Assembly (NCBI RefSeq): GCF_018413645.1 | Contig: NZ_JAHCDA010000003.1 | Location: forward strand, 422,969-486,968 | Reading direction: 5' to 3' | Length of the DNA: 64,000 nt | Origin: Roseococcus pinisoli | GTDB lineage: Bacteria > Pseudomonadota > Alphaproteobacteria > Acetobacterales > Acetobacteraceae | Shown: positions 42,626 to 53,136 of the stretch, in pieces | Position numbering within the stretch: the stretch's first letter is position 1 | How the letters are laid out: each line of letters begins with the position of its first letter | Notes under the pieces: model-generated | Database searches by the model: none | The model's input: the letters and a program-made list of their open reading frames with translations, nothing else | What the model was told of the DNA's origin: nothing | Position numbers and translations under genes: made by a program

Positions 42626-44938
42626 CTATTCGGCGGCGGCGGCCAGGGCCGCGGGCGGTTCGTAGGCACGCACCGGCGGCAGGTTGCCCTCGAAGCGTTC
42701 AACCTGGACGGAGGTGAGCTGGCCCGTGCAGCCCTGCGCCAGGCGCGAGGTACCGAAGTCGCGCGTCAGCACGTTCGGATTGCCGTGGACGCAGAGCGGC
42801 GCCTCGGCCGCGGCGTCGTCCGGGTCGTACCAGGCGCCGGTGGGCAGGTTGACGATGCCCGGCGCCACCGCCTCGGTCAGCTGCGCCGCCGCGAGGCAGG
42901 CGCCGCGATTGTTGAAGAGGCGCACGATGTCGCCATCGGCGATCCCGCGTGCCTCGGCATCGGCCGGGTTCATGCGGACGACCTCGCGGCCGCGGCGCTT
43001 GGCCTCCTGGCTGGTGGCGCCGAAATCGAGCTGGCTGTGCAGCTTGGTGGCGGGCTGGTTGGCGACGAGGCGCAGCGGCGCCTCGGCGGTCGGCACGTCC
43101 ACCGGCTCGAGCCAGGTCGGGTGGCCCGGGCAGTCCGGATAGTTGAAGCCGGCGATGGTGGGCGAGAAGATCTGCAGGCGCCCGGATTCCGTGTGCAGGG
43201 CATTGGCTTCCGGATCCTCGCGGAAGGCGCGCAGCACCCCGCCGTCATCCTCCGCGAAGGGAATCTCCAGCGGGCCTTCGCGCCAGAGGGTCTCGAAATC
43301 GGGCGCCGGCAGGCCGCGCGCCTCCAGCGCCGTGCGCGCTGATTCGTAGAGGAAGGCCAGCCATTCGCGGACGCTGCGGCCCTCCGTGAAGGCCTCCGAG
43401 CAGCCCAGCCGTTCGGCGAGGCCGGCGAAGATGGCGAAATCATCGCGCGCCTCACCATAGGGCTCGGCGATGCGGTGCATGGGGATGATGAGAGGGTCGG
43501 TCGGCGCGGCGCCGATATCCTCCCGCTCCATGGTGACGGTGGCCGGCAGGACGATATCGGCGTGGCGCGCAGTGGCGGTCCAGGCGCTGTCGTGGACGAT
43601 CAGCGTGTCCACCCGCGCGAAGCCGCGGCGCAGGCGGTTGATGTCCTGGTGGTGGTGGAAGGGGTTTCCGCCCGCCCAATAGACCAGCTTGATGTCGGCA
43701 TAGGCGTATTCCTTGCCGTCGTAGTCGTAGCGGCCGCCCGGGTTGAGCAGCATGTCGGTGATGCGCGCCACGGGGATGAACTCGCGCACCGAGTTCTTGC
43801 CCTGGTTCAGCGCGGCGACCGGCGTCGCGACCATCCGCCGCCCGGTATGGCCGAGCGCGCCCAGAGAATAATGATAACCGCCGCCCGGCAGGCCGATCTG
43901 CCCCAGCGCCGCGGCCAGGACCATGCCCATCCACACCGGCTGCTCGCCGAATTCGGCGCGCTGCAGGGAATGCGAGACGGTGATCAGGCTGCGGCGGCCG
44001 GGCAGGCGATGCGCGAGCGCCGTGATCGCCTCGGCCGTCAGCCCGGTGATGGGCGCGGCCCAGGCGGCGTCCTTGGGCTGGCCGTCCGTGCGGCCCATCA
44101 GATAATCCTCGAAGACGTCCCAGCCCGCCGTATAGCGGTCGAGGAAGGCGCGATCGTGCAGGCCGGCGGCCACGAGCGTGTGGGTCAGGGCCAGCATCAG
44201 CGCCGTGTCGGTGTTCGGGCGCACCGGCAGCCATTCGGCGCCGGCCTCCACGGGCAGGTCGTCGCGGAGCGGGCTGATCAGGACGAATTCGGCCCCGCGC
44301 TCGCAGGCCGCCTGCATGGAGCCGCGCTCGACATGCTGGCTGATGCCGCCGCTGGCCACCATGCTGTTCTTGAGGGCCATGCCGCCGAAGGAGAGGATGA
44401 TGTCGGTGTGCCGGGCGATCGCGTCCCAGGTCACGTTGCGGCGGGAGATCTGCTCCATGGGGGCCGCGATGCGCGGCAGGATCACTGCCGAGGCGCCGGC
44501 GCTGTAGGAGTTCACCGAGCGGACGTAGCCACCCAGCGCGATGTTGAGGAACCGGTGAACCTGGCTCTGCGCATGGTGGAAGCGCCCGGCGCTCGACCAG
44601 CCGTAGGAGCCGCCGAAGACCGACTGCGGCCCATGAGCCTCCTTCACGCGGCGCAGCTCGCCCGCCAGCAGGTCGAGCACCTGGTCCCATTCCATGGGCA
44701 CGAATTCTTCGCTGCCGCGCCGGGCGTCGGGGCCGGGCCCGCGCTCCAGCCAGCCGCGACGCACCATGGGCCGCGCGATGCGTGCCGGATGCCGGAGCGC
44801 GGCCGCCATGTTGCCGAGGATGGGGCTGGGATCGGGATCGCCCGGGTGCGGCCGCAGCTCGAGCCGCCCCTCATGCCAGCGCGCGGTGAAATTGCCCCAG
44901 TGGGAGCTGTGCGGCAGGAAGGGAGCGGCGTCGGCCAT
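42626..44938 (-). CDS. Molybdopterin-dependent oxidoreductase, BisC/TorA/DMSO-reductase family
   Basis: A 770-residue bis-MGD molybdoenzyme of the DMSO-reductase family, closest in pattern to biotin sulfoxide reductase BisC and TMAO reductase. HSSHWGNFTARW starts the core, VFGGSYGWSSAGRFHHAQ is diagnostic, and the serine in VNSYSAGASAV is the likely Mo ligand. There is no N-terminal 4Fe-4S cysteine motif and no Tat signal, so a cytoplasmic BisC-like role (reducing biotin or methionine sulfoxide) fits better than a periplasmic respiratory one. It starts 4 bases after the cysK stop. Confidence 0.88.
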   Translation of the reverse strand: MADAAPFLPHSSHWGNFTARWHEGRLELRPHPGDPDPSPILGNMAAALRHPARIARPMVRRGWLERGPGPDARRGSEEFVPMEWDQVLDLLAGELRRVKEAHGPQSVFGGSYGWSSAGRFHHAQSQVHRFLNIALGGYVRSVNSYSAGASAVILPRIAAPMEQISRRNVTWDAIARHTDIILSFGGMALKNSMVASGGISQHVERGSMQAACERGAEFVLISPLRDDLPVEAGAEWLPVRPNTDTALMLALTHTLVAAGLHDRAFLDRYTAGWDVFEDYLMGRTDGQPKDAAWAAPITGLTAEAITALAHRLPGRRSLITVSHSLQRAEFGEQPVWMGMVLAAALGQIGLPGGGYHYSLGALGHTGRRMVATPVAALNQGKNSVREFIPVARITDMLLNPGGRYDYDGKEYAYADIKLVYWAGGNPFHHHQDINRLRRGFARVDTLIVHDSAWTATARHADIVLPATVTMEREDIGAAPTDPLIIPMHRIAEPYGEARDDFAIFAGLAERLGCSEAFTEGRSVREWLAFLYESARTALEARGLPAPDFETLWREGPLEIPFAEDDGGVLRAFREDPEANALHTESGRLQIFSPTIAGFNYPDCPGHPTWLEPVDVPTAEAPLRLVANQPATKLHSQLDFGATSQEAKRRGREVVRMNPADAEARGIADGDIVRLFNNRGACLAAAQLTEAVAPGIVNLPTGAWYDPDDAAAEAPLCVHGNPNVLTRDFGTSRLAQGCTGQLTSVQVERFEGNLPPVRAYEPPAALAAAAE

Positions 44939-44942
44939 GGGG

Positions 44943-45857
<915 letters not shown>

Positions 45858-45930
45858 GGCGGGCTCCTTGGAGAGTTGGGGCCAGGGAGCATGCTCCCTG
45901 GCGAGGGGAGGGGGCAGGGCCCCCTCGCTG

Positions 45931-47133
45931 CTAGTTGAGAACCCGCAGGCCCTGTGCAAGGTCGGCGATCAGGTCCTTCGTGTCCTCCAGGCCGATGTGC
46001 AGGCGCAGCATCGTGCCCCCGAATTCGCCCGAGCCCGCGGTGCGGGTGACGAAGCCGGTCGTGGGCAGGGCCAGGCTCTCGAAGCCGCCCCAGCTCGCGC
46101 CGATGCCGTAGAGCTGCAGCGCGTTCACGAAGCGGAACATGTCGCTCTGGTCGTAGCGCGGGTCGAGCACGACGCCGAAGAGGCTGCAGCCCCCGGTGAA
46201 GTCGCGCTTGAACAAAGCGTGCTGCGGGTGCGAGGGCAGGGCGGGGTGCAGCACCTGCTTGATCTGCGGCTGCGCCTCCAGCCACTTCGCGACCTCGAGG
46301 CTCGCGGCCTCCTGCTGCTTCAGGCGCATCGGCATGGTGCGCACGCCGCGCAGCGCCAGCCAGCAATCATCCGGCGAGGCATAGTGGCCCATGGTGTAGG
46401 TCGCCGAGCGGATGATGTGGTGATCCTCATCCGAGTTCACGGTGATGCTGCCGAGCAGGATGTCCGAATGGCCGCCGACATACTTGGTCAGCGCCTGGAT
46501 CGAGACGTCCACGCCATGCTCGAAGGGCTGGAAGGTGTGGATGCCCCAGGTGTTGTCCATCAGCACCTTGCAGCCGCGGGCATGCGCCGCCCGCGCGATC
46601 GCCGGCACGTCCTGCACCTCGAAGGTGTGGGAGCCCGGGCTCTCGGTGTAGACGACCTTGGTATTGGGGCGGATGAGCGCGGCCATGCCGGCCTCGTCCA
46701 CGCAGGGATCGTAGAAGGTGGTCTCGATCCCCCAATCCTTCATCAGCGAGGTCGCGAAGTTGCGCGCGGGCCCATAGACGCTGTCGGGGATCAGGCAATG
46801 GTCGCCGTTCTTGAGATAGGCGGTCAGCGGCACGGTGACGGCCGCGAGGCCGGTGCCGACGATGGTGGCATGCGTGCCGCCCTCGATCTCGGCGATCACG
46901 TCCTCCAGCGCGTAATGCGTGGGGCCGCCGGCCGTGCCGTAGGTCATGTAGCGCTCGAAGCGCTTCGCCCCGCCGTCGCGGCGCGCCTCGGCATCGGGAT
47001 AGAGCACGGTGGAGCCGCGATAGACCGGCGGGTTCACGAAGCCGTGGCTCTTCACGCCGGCGCGGCCGGCATGACCGATGCGGGTGGCGAAGCCGAGCTG
47101 CTTGCGGTCGGCGGGGTTGTGATCGTCGGGCAT
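45931..47133 (-). CDS. metC: Cystathionine beta-lyase
   Basis: A 400-residue PLP enzyme of the Cys/Met-metabolism family. [14 protein letters not shown] near the N-terminus, [11 protein letters not shown] and the PLP lysine Lys217 in [11 protein letters not shown] identify the MetC type. It cleaves cystathionine to homocysteine, or releases sulfide from cysteine. Its start shares a base with the sseA stop (TAATG), so the two are coupled. The start at 47133 is the conserved one; an upstream extension runs into sseA. Confidence 0.92.
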   Translation of the reverse strand: MPDDHNPADRKQLGFATRIGHAGRAGVKSHGFVNPPVYRGSTVLYPDAEARRDGGAKRFERYMTYGTAGGPTHYALEDVIAEIEGGTHATIVGTGLAAVTVPLTAYLKNGDHCLIPDSVYGPARNFATSLMKDWGIETTFYDPCVDEAGMAALIRPNTKVVYTESPGSHTFEVQDVPAIARAAHARGCKVLMDNTWGIHTFQPFEHGVDVSIQALTKYVGGHSDILLGSITVNSDEDHHIIRSATYTMGHYASPDDCWLALRGVRTMPMRLKQQEAASLEVAKWLEAQPQIKQVLHPALPSHPQHALFKRDFTGGCSLFGVVLDPRYDQSDMFRFVNALQLYGIGASWGGFESLALPTTGFVTRTAGSGEFGGTMLRLHIGLEDTKDLIADLAQGLRVLN

Positions 47134-47972
47134 TACGCGGTGGCCTTTGCGGTCTCGGGGCGGCTCGCCCACTCGGTCCAGGAGCCGTCATAGACGGCGG
47201 GCTCAGGCAGGCCGGCGCGCACGGCGCCCAGCGTGAGGATGCAGGCGGTGACGCCCGTGCCGCAACTCGTCACGAGGGGGCGCGAGCCGTCGGCGCCGGC
47301 AGCGGCGAAGCGCGCGGCGAGGGCTGCCTTCGGCAGCATGGTGCCATCGGCCGCGAAGAGCTCGTTGAAGGGGATATTGGCCGCGCCCGGCATGTGGCCG
47401 GAGGGCAGGCCCGGCCGGGGCTCGGGCGCCGTGCCCTTGAAGCGGCCGGCGGCGCGGGCGTCGAGTACCAGGCGGTCGCCCTTCTCCAGGGTCCGCTTGA
47501 CGTCGCCGATGCCGAGCACGCGGCCCGCGATGAAGTCGGCCACGTAGCTGCCAGGCTTGGCGGCCTTGGCCTCGCCCGTCTCGACGGGGCGTCCCTCCTT
47601 CACCCATTTCGGCAGGCCGCCGTCGAGCACTGCGGCGTTCCAGTGGCCGAAGAGCCGCATGAGCCACCAGCCGCGCGCCGAGGATTGCAGGCCCTTCTGG
47701 TCGTAGAAGACGATGCGGCTGTCATTCGAGACGCCGAGCTTGGCCATCAGCTTCTCGAAGCGCGCGGCGCTCGGGATCATGTGGGGCAGGGTGGCGTCCG
47801 GATCGGCCACCTCGTCGATGTCGTAGAAGCCGGCGCCGGGGATATGCGCCTCGGCGAACTTCGTCTTACCGTCGAAGGGCTCGTTGGGCAGGTACTTGGT
47901 GGTGTCGAAGACGAGCAGGTCGGGCTTGCCGAGCTCCCCCGCCAGCCATTCCGTCGAAACGAGATCTTCCAT
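47133..47972 (-). CDS. sseA: 3-mercaptopyruvate sulfurtransferase
   Basis: A 279-residue protein with two rhodanese domains. The active Cys237 lies in the six-residue loop CGTGVT of the C-terminal domain; mercaptopyruvate sulfurtransferases have CG[ST]GVT, whereas thiosulfate rhodaneses have a different loop. It moves sulfur from 3-mercaptopyruvate to acceptors, or makes sulfide. It lies 3 bases after the alaX stop and overlaps metC by one base. The cystine- and cysteine-handling neighbours fit this role. Confidence 0.93.
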   Translation of the reverse strand: MEDLVSTEWLAGELGKPDLLVFDTTKYLPNEPFDGKTKFAEAHIPGAGFYDIDEVADPDATLPHMIPSAARFEKLMAKLGVSNDSRIVFYDQKGLQSSARGWWLMRLFGHWNAAVLDGGLPKWVKEGRPVETGEAKAAKPGSYVADFIAGRVLGIGDVKRTLEKGDRLVLDARAAGRFKGTAPEPRPGLPSGHMPGAANIPFNELFAADGTMLPKAALAARFAAAGADGSRPLVTSCGTGVTACILTLGAVRAGLPEPAVYDGSWTEWASRPETAKATA

Positions 47973-47975
47973 GAA

Positions 47976-48695
47976 CTAGCCCTCCACGAGCGCGATGCTG
48001 ATGCGGCGATTCTGCCGCCCTTTGTTTTCCATCTTCGTCACCTCCACACGGCCGATCTCCCGCGTGGTCTTCACATGCGTCCCGCCGCAGGGCTGCAGGT
48101 CCACGGGCGCTTCCTCAGGGCCGATGCGCACGAGGCGGATCTGCCCCGAGCCGCGGGGCGGCTGCACGGAGAGCGTTCGCACCAGCCCCGGATTGGCGTC
48201 GAGCTCCGCCTCGCTGATCCAGGTGTCGGAGATGGGGTGGTCCGCCGCGACCAGCGCGTTCAGCGCCTCGGTCAGGGATTCCTTGGTCGGCGGCTCGGCA
48301 AGGTCGAAATCGAGGCGCGACTTGTCCGCGCCCACCTGGCCGCCGGTCACGCCGGCGCCGGGGATGAGGCTGCAGAGCAGGTGCATGGCGCTGTGCATGC
48401 GCATGTGGCGGTGGCGCCGCTCCCACTCCAGGACCAACGTGGCCTCGGTGCCGGGCGGCGGCAGGGCCGCGCCCTCGGGCGTGCGGTGCAGAATCGCTTC
48501 GCCCTCGCCCTTCACGGCTTCGAGGATCGGAACCTCGCCGCCCGCCCAGCGCAGGGTGCCCGTATCGCCCGGCTGGCCGCCGGCGCGGGCGTAGAAATTG
48601 GTGCGGTCGAGCACGATGCCCGCCGCCTCGGCGGAGACGATGCGGGCCGTGGTCTCGCGCAGATAGGAATCGGCTCGGTAGAGGACTTCGGTCAT
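47976..48695 (-). CDS. Alanyl-tRNA editing protein AlaX
   Basis: A 239-residue free-standing editing domain that removes Ser or Gly from mischarged tRNA-Ala. The zinc site consists of H101 and H105 in MRMHSAMHLL and the Cys and His in QPCGGTHV. The N-terminal TNFYARAGGQPGDTG is typical of the AlaRS/AlaX second additional domain. It is encoded in the cysteine-sulfur operon, overlapping the NUDIX gene by 4 bases. Confidence 0.93.
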   Translation of the reverse strand: MTEVLYRADSYLRETTARIVSAEAAGIVLDRTNFYARAGGQPGDTGTLRWAGGEVPILEAVKGEGEAILHRTPEGAALPPPGTEATLVLEWERRHRHMRMHSAMHLLCSLIPGAGVTGGQVGADKSRLDFDLAEPPTKESLTEALNALVAADHPISDTWISEAELDANPGLVRTLSVQPPRGSGQIRLVRIGPEEAPVDLQPCGGTHVKTTREIGRVEVTKMENKGRQNRRISIALVEG

Positions 48696-49336
48696 TCACG
48701 GGTCCATTCGTCGCGCAGGCGCGCGTGATGCTGGCGCAGCCAGAAGAGGGAAAGGGCGCAGGTGGCGTTGCGGATCTCGTTGGTGTCCAGCAGCGCGAAG
48801 GCGCGGGCGGTGGGCATGATCAGCAGCCGGATGTCCTCGCCCTCCTGCACGAGGCCGTGGGTGACGGCGGCCTCGGGCTCCGGCAAGCGCGTGCGGCCGC
48901 AATGCAGGAACATCAGCTCGTCGCAGCCGCCCTGCATCAGCATGAACTGGCCGATGGTCTCGACGCGGTCGGGCACGAGGCCGGCTTCTTCCTGCGTCTC
49001 GCGCCGGGCCGCCGCCTCCGGATCCTCGCCCGCCTCCAGCAGGCCGGCCACGCATTCGGTATGGATCGCGGGCAGGCCGGCCGCATGCACCGGCAGGCGG
49101 AACTGCTCGATGAGCGCCACACGGTCGGTCCAGGGGTCGAAGGGCAGCATCGCGACGCCGCGGCCGCGGCGCCAGAGCTCCCAGGTCAGCTCGGGGGAGC
49201 GGGCGCCGTCGAACCTCTCATAGGTGAAGCGCACCCGCTGCAACGGGAAGCGTCCGCTCCAGACCAGCTCGTCTTCGCGGACCTCGAGCCCCGGAAAGGG
49301 GGGAATGGCGGGTGCCTTGGGTGGTCTGGCGCTCAT
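48692..49336 (-). CDS. NUDIX hydrolase, ADP-ribose pyrophosphatase-like
   Basis: A 214-residue NUDIX enzyme with a complete Nudix box: G at the start of GLLEAGE, then RRETQEEAGL giving the REUXEEXGU part. VALIEQFRLPVHA before the box and the late AVTHGLVQEGEDIRLL match the ADP-ribose/nucleoside-diphosphate-sugar pyrophosphatase subgroup. It overlaps alaX by 4 bases and is the first gene of the sulfur-centred run. I chose the ATG at 49336; the upstream frame enters the divergent transporter region. Confidence 0.9.
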   Translation of the reverse strand: MSARPPKAPAIPPFPGLEVREDELVWSGRFPLQRVRFTYERFDGARSPELTWELWRRGRGVAMLPFDPWTDRVALIEQFRLPVHAAGLPAIHTECVAGLLEAGEDPEAAARRETQEEAGLVPDRVETIGQFMLMQGGCDELMFLHCGRTRLPEPEAAVTHGLVQEGEDIRLLIMPTARAFALLDTNEIRNATCALSLFWLRQHHARLRDEWTRE

Positions 49337-49373
49337 GCGGCCGAAACCGTAACCTCGTCCCCCACGCCAGTCC

Positions 49374-50294
49374 ATGAGCCGAGCCTTGCAAAGTCTTTCT
49401 CCTGCCAGGCCGGTTGCGGCAGGCGCCGCGCGCCGTCGGGCCATCCTCGCGATCCTCGGCGCGGCGATCCTTTTCGCCGCCGCCGCCGCCTGCGTGAAGG
49501 CGCTGGACGGGGCTGTGCCGCTGGTTCAGCTCGTGCTGTTCCGCAGCCTCTTCGCCCTGCCTGTGCTGCTGCCGCTGCTGCACCGGGCCGGCGGCTGGCC
49601 GGCGCTGCGCACCAGCAACCCGACCGGCCATATCTGGCGCATGATCTTCGGGCTGATCGGCATGGCCACCGCCTTCTACGGCTATGCCACCATGCCGCTG
49701 GCCGCCGTCACCGCGCTCGGCTTCACCATGCCGCTCTTCCTGACGCTGCTCGCCGTGCCGCTGCTGGGCGAGCATGTGGGCTGGCGGCGCGGCCTTGCCG
49801 TGCTGGTGGGCTTCGGCGGGGTGCTGCTGATGGTGCGCCCCTGGGCGGAGGGCGACATCCCCCTCGGACCCAGCCTGGCCGTGCTCGCTGGCGCGCTCTG
49901 CTGGGCACTCGCCATGATCACCATCCGCCGCATGGGCGAGGCGGGCGAGTCCGGCGTCTCCATCGTGCTGTGGTTCGCCATCGGCTCCTCCCTCGTCGCG
50001 GCACTGGCGAGCATCCCCGTCTGGATCTGGCCCACGCCGCTGCAATGGGGGCTGCTGCTGGGCATCGGCATGATCTCGGCGCTGGCGCAGCTGCTGATGA
50101 CCGAGGCCTATCGCGCCGGCGAACCGACGCTGGTCGCGCCCTTCGAGTATTCGGGCATCGTCTGGACGACCCTGCTGGGCGCGCTCATCTGGTCCGAGGC
50201 GCCTGATCGGTGGGACGGCGTGGGCGCCCTTATCCTCGTCGCCTCGGGCCTCTACATCTGGTACCGGGAGACGCAGCTGGGCCTCAAGCGCTGA
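49374..50294 (+). CDS. EamA/DMT-family transporter
   Basis: A 306-residue inner-membrane protein with two EamA repeats and about ten hydrophobic segments. AAACVKALDGAVPLVQLVLFRS and the later repeat starting WALAMITIRRMGEAGES, then FEYSGIVWTTLLGALIWSE, are typical of the S-adenosylmethionine/metabolite exporter type. It is divergent from the NUDIX gene across 37 bases, so it may share control with the sulfur operon. The substrate is unknown. Confidence 0.88.
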   Translation: MSRALQSLSPARPVAAGAARRRAILAILGAAILFAAAAACVKALDGAVPLVQLVLFRSLFALPVLLPLLHRAGGWPALRTSNPTGHIWRMIFGLIGMATAFYGYATMPLAAVTALGFTMPLFLTLLAVPLLGEHVGWRRGLAVLVGFGGVLLMVRPWAEGDIPLGPSLAVLAGALCWALAMITIRRMGEAGESGVSIVLWFAIGSSLVAALASIPVWIWPTPLQWGLLLGIGMISALAQLLMTEAYRAGEPTLVAPFEYSGIVWTTLLGALIWSEAPDRWDGVGALILVASGLYIWYRETQLGLKR

Positions 50295-50363
50295 GGTTTC
50301 GCCCCGCGATCCCTGCCGATCGGGCATGTTGCCCGGCGGCCCGACACAGGCCAACTTCCGTCC

Positions 50364-51863
50364 ATGTCCAACGAGACCGTCGTTCCTGAGCGCCCGCGGC
50401 TTCGCTGGGTGCTGGCGCTGCTCCTGCTGCCCCTGCTGGTGGCGGGGATGCGCTGGGCCTCCTTCCTGCCCTCGGTGATCGACTGGGACGAAAGTCTCTA
50501 CATCCTGCAGGCGCGAGAATGGCTGCGCGGGAACTGGCCGCTCTCGGGCGTGTGGGACATGCATCCCGTGGGCGCGCCGGCTGCCATCGCGGGCGCCTTC
50601 CTGCTGGGCGGCGAGAGCCTGCAGACGGTGCGCTTCCTCGGCACCTTCTGCGTCACGGCGACCGGCTACGGGCTGATCCTGGTGACGCGGCGGCTGGGCG
50701 CGCCACGCAGCCTGGGCTATGCGGCGGCGCTGCTCTACGCGGCGCATAGCCTGGTGCTGGGCGGCCTCGCCTCCAACACCGAGATCATCTTCGCGCCCCT
50801 CGTCGTCTTTGCGCTGGCCATCGCCCTGTCGGAGGGACGGCCCTGGCCGCGGCTCATCGGCATGGGCGTCCTCATCGGCCTCGCCCTCCTGATCAAGCCG
50901 GTCGTGACGCCGGAGGGCTGCCTGATCTTCGCGCTCTTCGCCTGGCCCACCCTGCGGGCGCGGCAATGGCTGCCGCTGCTGCGCTATGCCGCCGCCTATG
51001 CCGCGCTCTGCCTTGGGCCGACGCTGATCGTCGCCGTCATCTATGCGCTGCGCGGCGAATTCGGCACCTGGTGGGGGAGCACGATCCTGGCGCCGCTCCA
51101 TTATGCCGCGGGCCGGATTCCGACGGAGCAGATGCTCTGGCGCATCACCCTGGCCGCGCTCGCCCTGCGCTGGCTGCTGGCGCTGGCCGTGGCCTCGCTG
51201 CTCTTTTCCTGGCGCGATCCGGTGCTGCGGCGGCTCTCGCTGCTCGGCTCGGCCTGGCTGGCGGCGGCCGCGCTGGCGGTGGCGGGGCCGGGCTTCTTCT
51301 TCCCGCACTACTTCCTGATCTCGATCCCGCCGTTGGCGCTCCTGGCGGCGACCGGCGCCTATGCCTTCACGCGTTTTGCCGCAGGCCATCGCGGCCGCCT
51401 GCTGCTGGGCGTCGCGGTCATCGCCATCTGCGCGGACCTGGTGGCGACCGATCTTTCGCCGCGCCTCAGCCGTGGTTTCGCCATGGGCAGCCCCGATACG
51501 CCCCGCCGCATGGCCGCGATGATGAATGACGAGCTCCAGCCCGGCGACACGATCTTCGTGCCGAACTACCAGCCGGTGGTCTATTTCCTGACGCATGCGC
51601 GGCTGCCGACGCGCTTTCCCTTCCCCGTGCACCTGACGGGCAGCTTCTCCAACCTCGCGGGCGTCGACACCGATGCCGAGGTGGCGCGGATCCTGGCCTC
51701 GCGCCCGCGCTTCATCGTGCTCGACCGCGGCGAATGGTTCGCGATGCGACCCTCGGCGATGTCCATGCTGACCGAGGCGCTGCAGGAAGGCTACGAGCTC
51801 GCCGCCAGCTTCGTGGAGGAGCGCGGGACCGTGGAACTCTGGCGCCGCGTGGAGGCGGAGTGA
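50364..51863 (+). CDS. GT39/ArnT-like GT-C glycosyltransferase
   Basis: A 499-residue protein with about 10-12 transmembrane segments and a periplasmic C-terminal part. The DWDE motif at residues 40-43 is the acidic loop site of GT-C (PMT/ArnT) enzymes that use polyprenyl-phosphate sugars. Later VPNYQPVVYFLTHARLP and RFIVLDRGEWF are in the soluble tail. It probably adds a sugar to a lipid, glycan or protein outside the inner membrane. It overlaps the YdcF-like gene by one base (TGATG). The donor is unknown but could come from the neighbouring glycan operon. Confidence 0.85.
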   Translation: MSNETVVPERPRLRWVLALLLLPLLVAGMRWASFLPSVIDWDESLYILQAREWLRGNWPLSGVWDMHPVGAPAAIAGAFLLGGESLQTVRFLGTFCVTATGYGLILVTRRLGAPRSLGYAAALLYAAHSLVLGGLASNTEIIFAPLVVFALAIALSEGRPWPRLIGMGVLIGLALLIKPVVTPEGCLIFALFAWPTLRARQWLPLLRYAAAYAALCLGPTLIVAVIYALRGEFGTWWGSTILAPLHYAAGRIPTEQMLWRITLAALALRWLLALAVASLLFSWRDPVLRRLSLLGSAWLAAAALAVAGPGFFFPHYFLISIPPLALLAATGAYAFTRFAAGHRGRLLLGVAVIAICADLVATDLSPRLSRGFAMGSPDTPRRMAAMMNDELQPGDTIFVPNYQPVVYFLTHARLPTRFPFPVHLTGSFSNLAGVDTDAEVARILASRPRFIVLDRGEWFAMRPSAMSMLTEALQEGYELAASFVEERGTVELWRRVEAE

Positions 51864-52657
51864 TGGAAGACGCGCTTTTCTTCGTCTCGAAGATCTTCTG
51901 GCTCTTCGCCCGCCCCAACACCTTCGCGCTGCTGCTGTCGGTGGTGGGCGCTGCGGTACTGATCGCCGGCCGGCGCTGGGGCAGGGTGCCCCTCGTCTTT
52001 GGCCTGGGCTGGTTCGTGGCCGTGCTGCTCACGCCGCTGCCCGCCTGGATCACCCTACCGCTCGAGGACCGCTTTCCCCGCCCCGCCGAGGCCGGGCAGG
52101 TGGATGGCGTGATCATCCTGGGCGGCGCGGTGGAGCAGCTTCTGACCGAACGGCGAGGCATTCCCGCCCTCAACGGCGCGGCCGAGCGCATGACCGAGGC
52201 CGTGGCCCTGGCGCGGCGCTATCCGCAAGCGCGTATCCTCTTCACCGGTGGCCAGGGCACGGTGGTTACGGGGCAGGAGACCGAGGCCGACGTCGCGCGC
52301 AACCTCTGGGCCTCGATGGGCCTGGAGGGCCCGCGTGTGGGCTTCGAGGACCAGTCCCGCAACACCTGGGAAAATGCCGTCTTCTCGCACCGGGTGGCGG
52401 AGCCCAAGCCCGGCGAGCGCTGGCTGCTGGTGACCTCGGCGAGCCATATGCCGCGTTCGGTCGGCTGCTTCCGCCGCGCGGGCTGGGAAGTGACGCCCTG
52501 GCCGGTGAACTATTCCACCGCGCCGGGCGGGAGAGGCTGGTTCGACCCGCCCTTCTCCTTCCGGCTGGGGCAGGCCGAATGGGCCGTGCGCGAATATGTC
52601 GGGCTCGCCGCCTATTGGCTCCTGGGGCGGACCAGCGCGCTCTTCCCCGCGCCCTGA
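51863..52657 (+). CDS. YdcF/ElyC-like DUF218 membrane protein
   Basis: A 264-residue protein with two N-terminal transmembrane helices (about 8-30 and 40-60) and a DUF218 domain. VDGVIILGGAVEQLLTE, ARILFTGGQGTVV, then ENAVFSHRV and LLVTSASHMPRSVGCFR are the conserved blocks of the SanA/ElyC family, which is linked to envelope polysaccharide metabolism and undecaprenyl-phosphate use. Its 3' end overlaps the convergent GNAT gene by 46 bases. The start is at 51863, overlapping the GT39 stop. Confidence 0.9.
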   Translation: MEDALFFVSKIFWLFARPNTFALLLSVVGAAVLIAGRRWGRVPLVFGLGWFVAVLLTPLPAWITLPLEDRFPRPAEAGQVDGVIILGGAVEQLLTERRGIPALNGAAERMTEAVALARRYPQARILFTGGQGTVVTGQETEADVARNLWASMGLEGPRVGFEDQSRNTWENAVFSHRVAEPKPGERWLLVTSASHMPRSVGCFRRAGWEVTPWPVNYSTAPGGRGWFDPPFSFRLGQAEWAVREYVGLAAYWLLGRTSALFPAP

Positions 52658-53136
52658 TCCGGCGCCTTGAGCTCGCGCCGCATGACGGTGACGGTGCGGC
52701 CGTGGTCGACGGTGTCCTGGATCGAGGTCCAGCCGAGCTTCTCGTAGAGCGGCTGCGCGTCGTCCGTGTAGAGGAAGAGCTCCTTCTCCCCCACCGCCCG
52801 TGCCGCTTCCTCGATCGCCTCGACGAGGCGGCGCGCGCAGCCCTGGCCGCGCGCCTCAGGCACCACGTAGAGGCCGGCGAGCCAGGGGCCGATGTCGTTG
52901 CGGATCTCGAGGTCGGCCGCCATCAGGCTGGCGGTGCCGCAGGGCACCTCGCCCGCGAGCAGCACCAGGCATTGCGGCGTGCCGACCTCGGCATTGGCCT
53001 CGGCGACGATCTCGCGCACCTCTTCCAGGCGGTGGCCGTTGGGCTGCCAGAAGGCATCCCACAACCAGTTCGCGACCAGCGGTACCAGGTCGGGGCGGTG
53101 GGCGATCGGCACGATCTTCCAGGCGACCGGGATCAC
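52612..53136 (-). CDS. GNAT-family acetyltransferase, last gene of the glycan operon
   Basis: A 174-residue acetyltransferase. LAGLYVVPEARGQGCARRLVEAIE is motif A with the R-G-Q-G-C-A acetyl-CoA loop, and LYTDDAQPLYEKLGW is the usual end of the fold. It starts with GTG at 53136, overlapping the stop of the adjacent glycosyltransferase by 4 bases. Operon position suggests acetylation of a sugar nucleotide or glycan, but this subgroup is broad. Its last 46 bases lie opposite the end of the YdcF-like gene, so the C-terminal tail (about 15 residues) may be recent. Confidence 0.82.
   Translation of the reverse strand: MIPVAWKIVPIAHRPDLVPLVANWLWDAFWQPNGHRLEEVREIVAEANAEVGTPQCLVLLAGEVPCGTASLMAADLEIRNDIGPWLAGLYVVPEARGQGCARRLVEAIEEAARAVGEKELFLYTDDAQPLYEKLGWTSIQDTVDHGRTVTVMRRELKAPDQGAGKSALVRPRSQ

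Noticed and set aside
49218-51632. A minus-strand open frame of 804 codons
   Set aside because: Composition is rich in Arg, Gln and His with no domain, opposite to the EamA and GT39 genes. It is a shadow frame.
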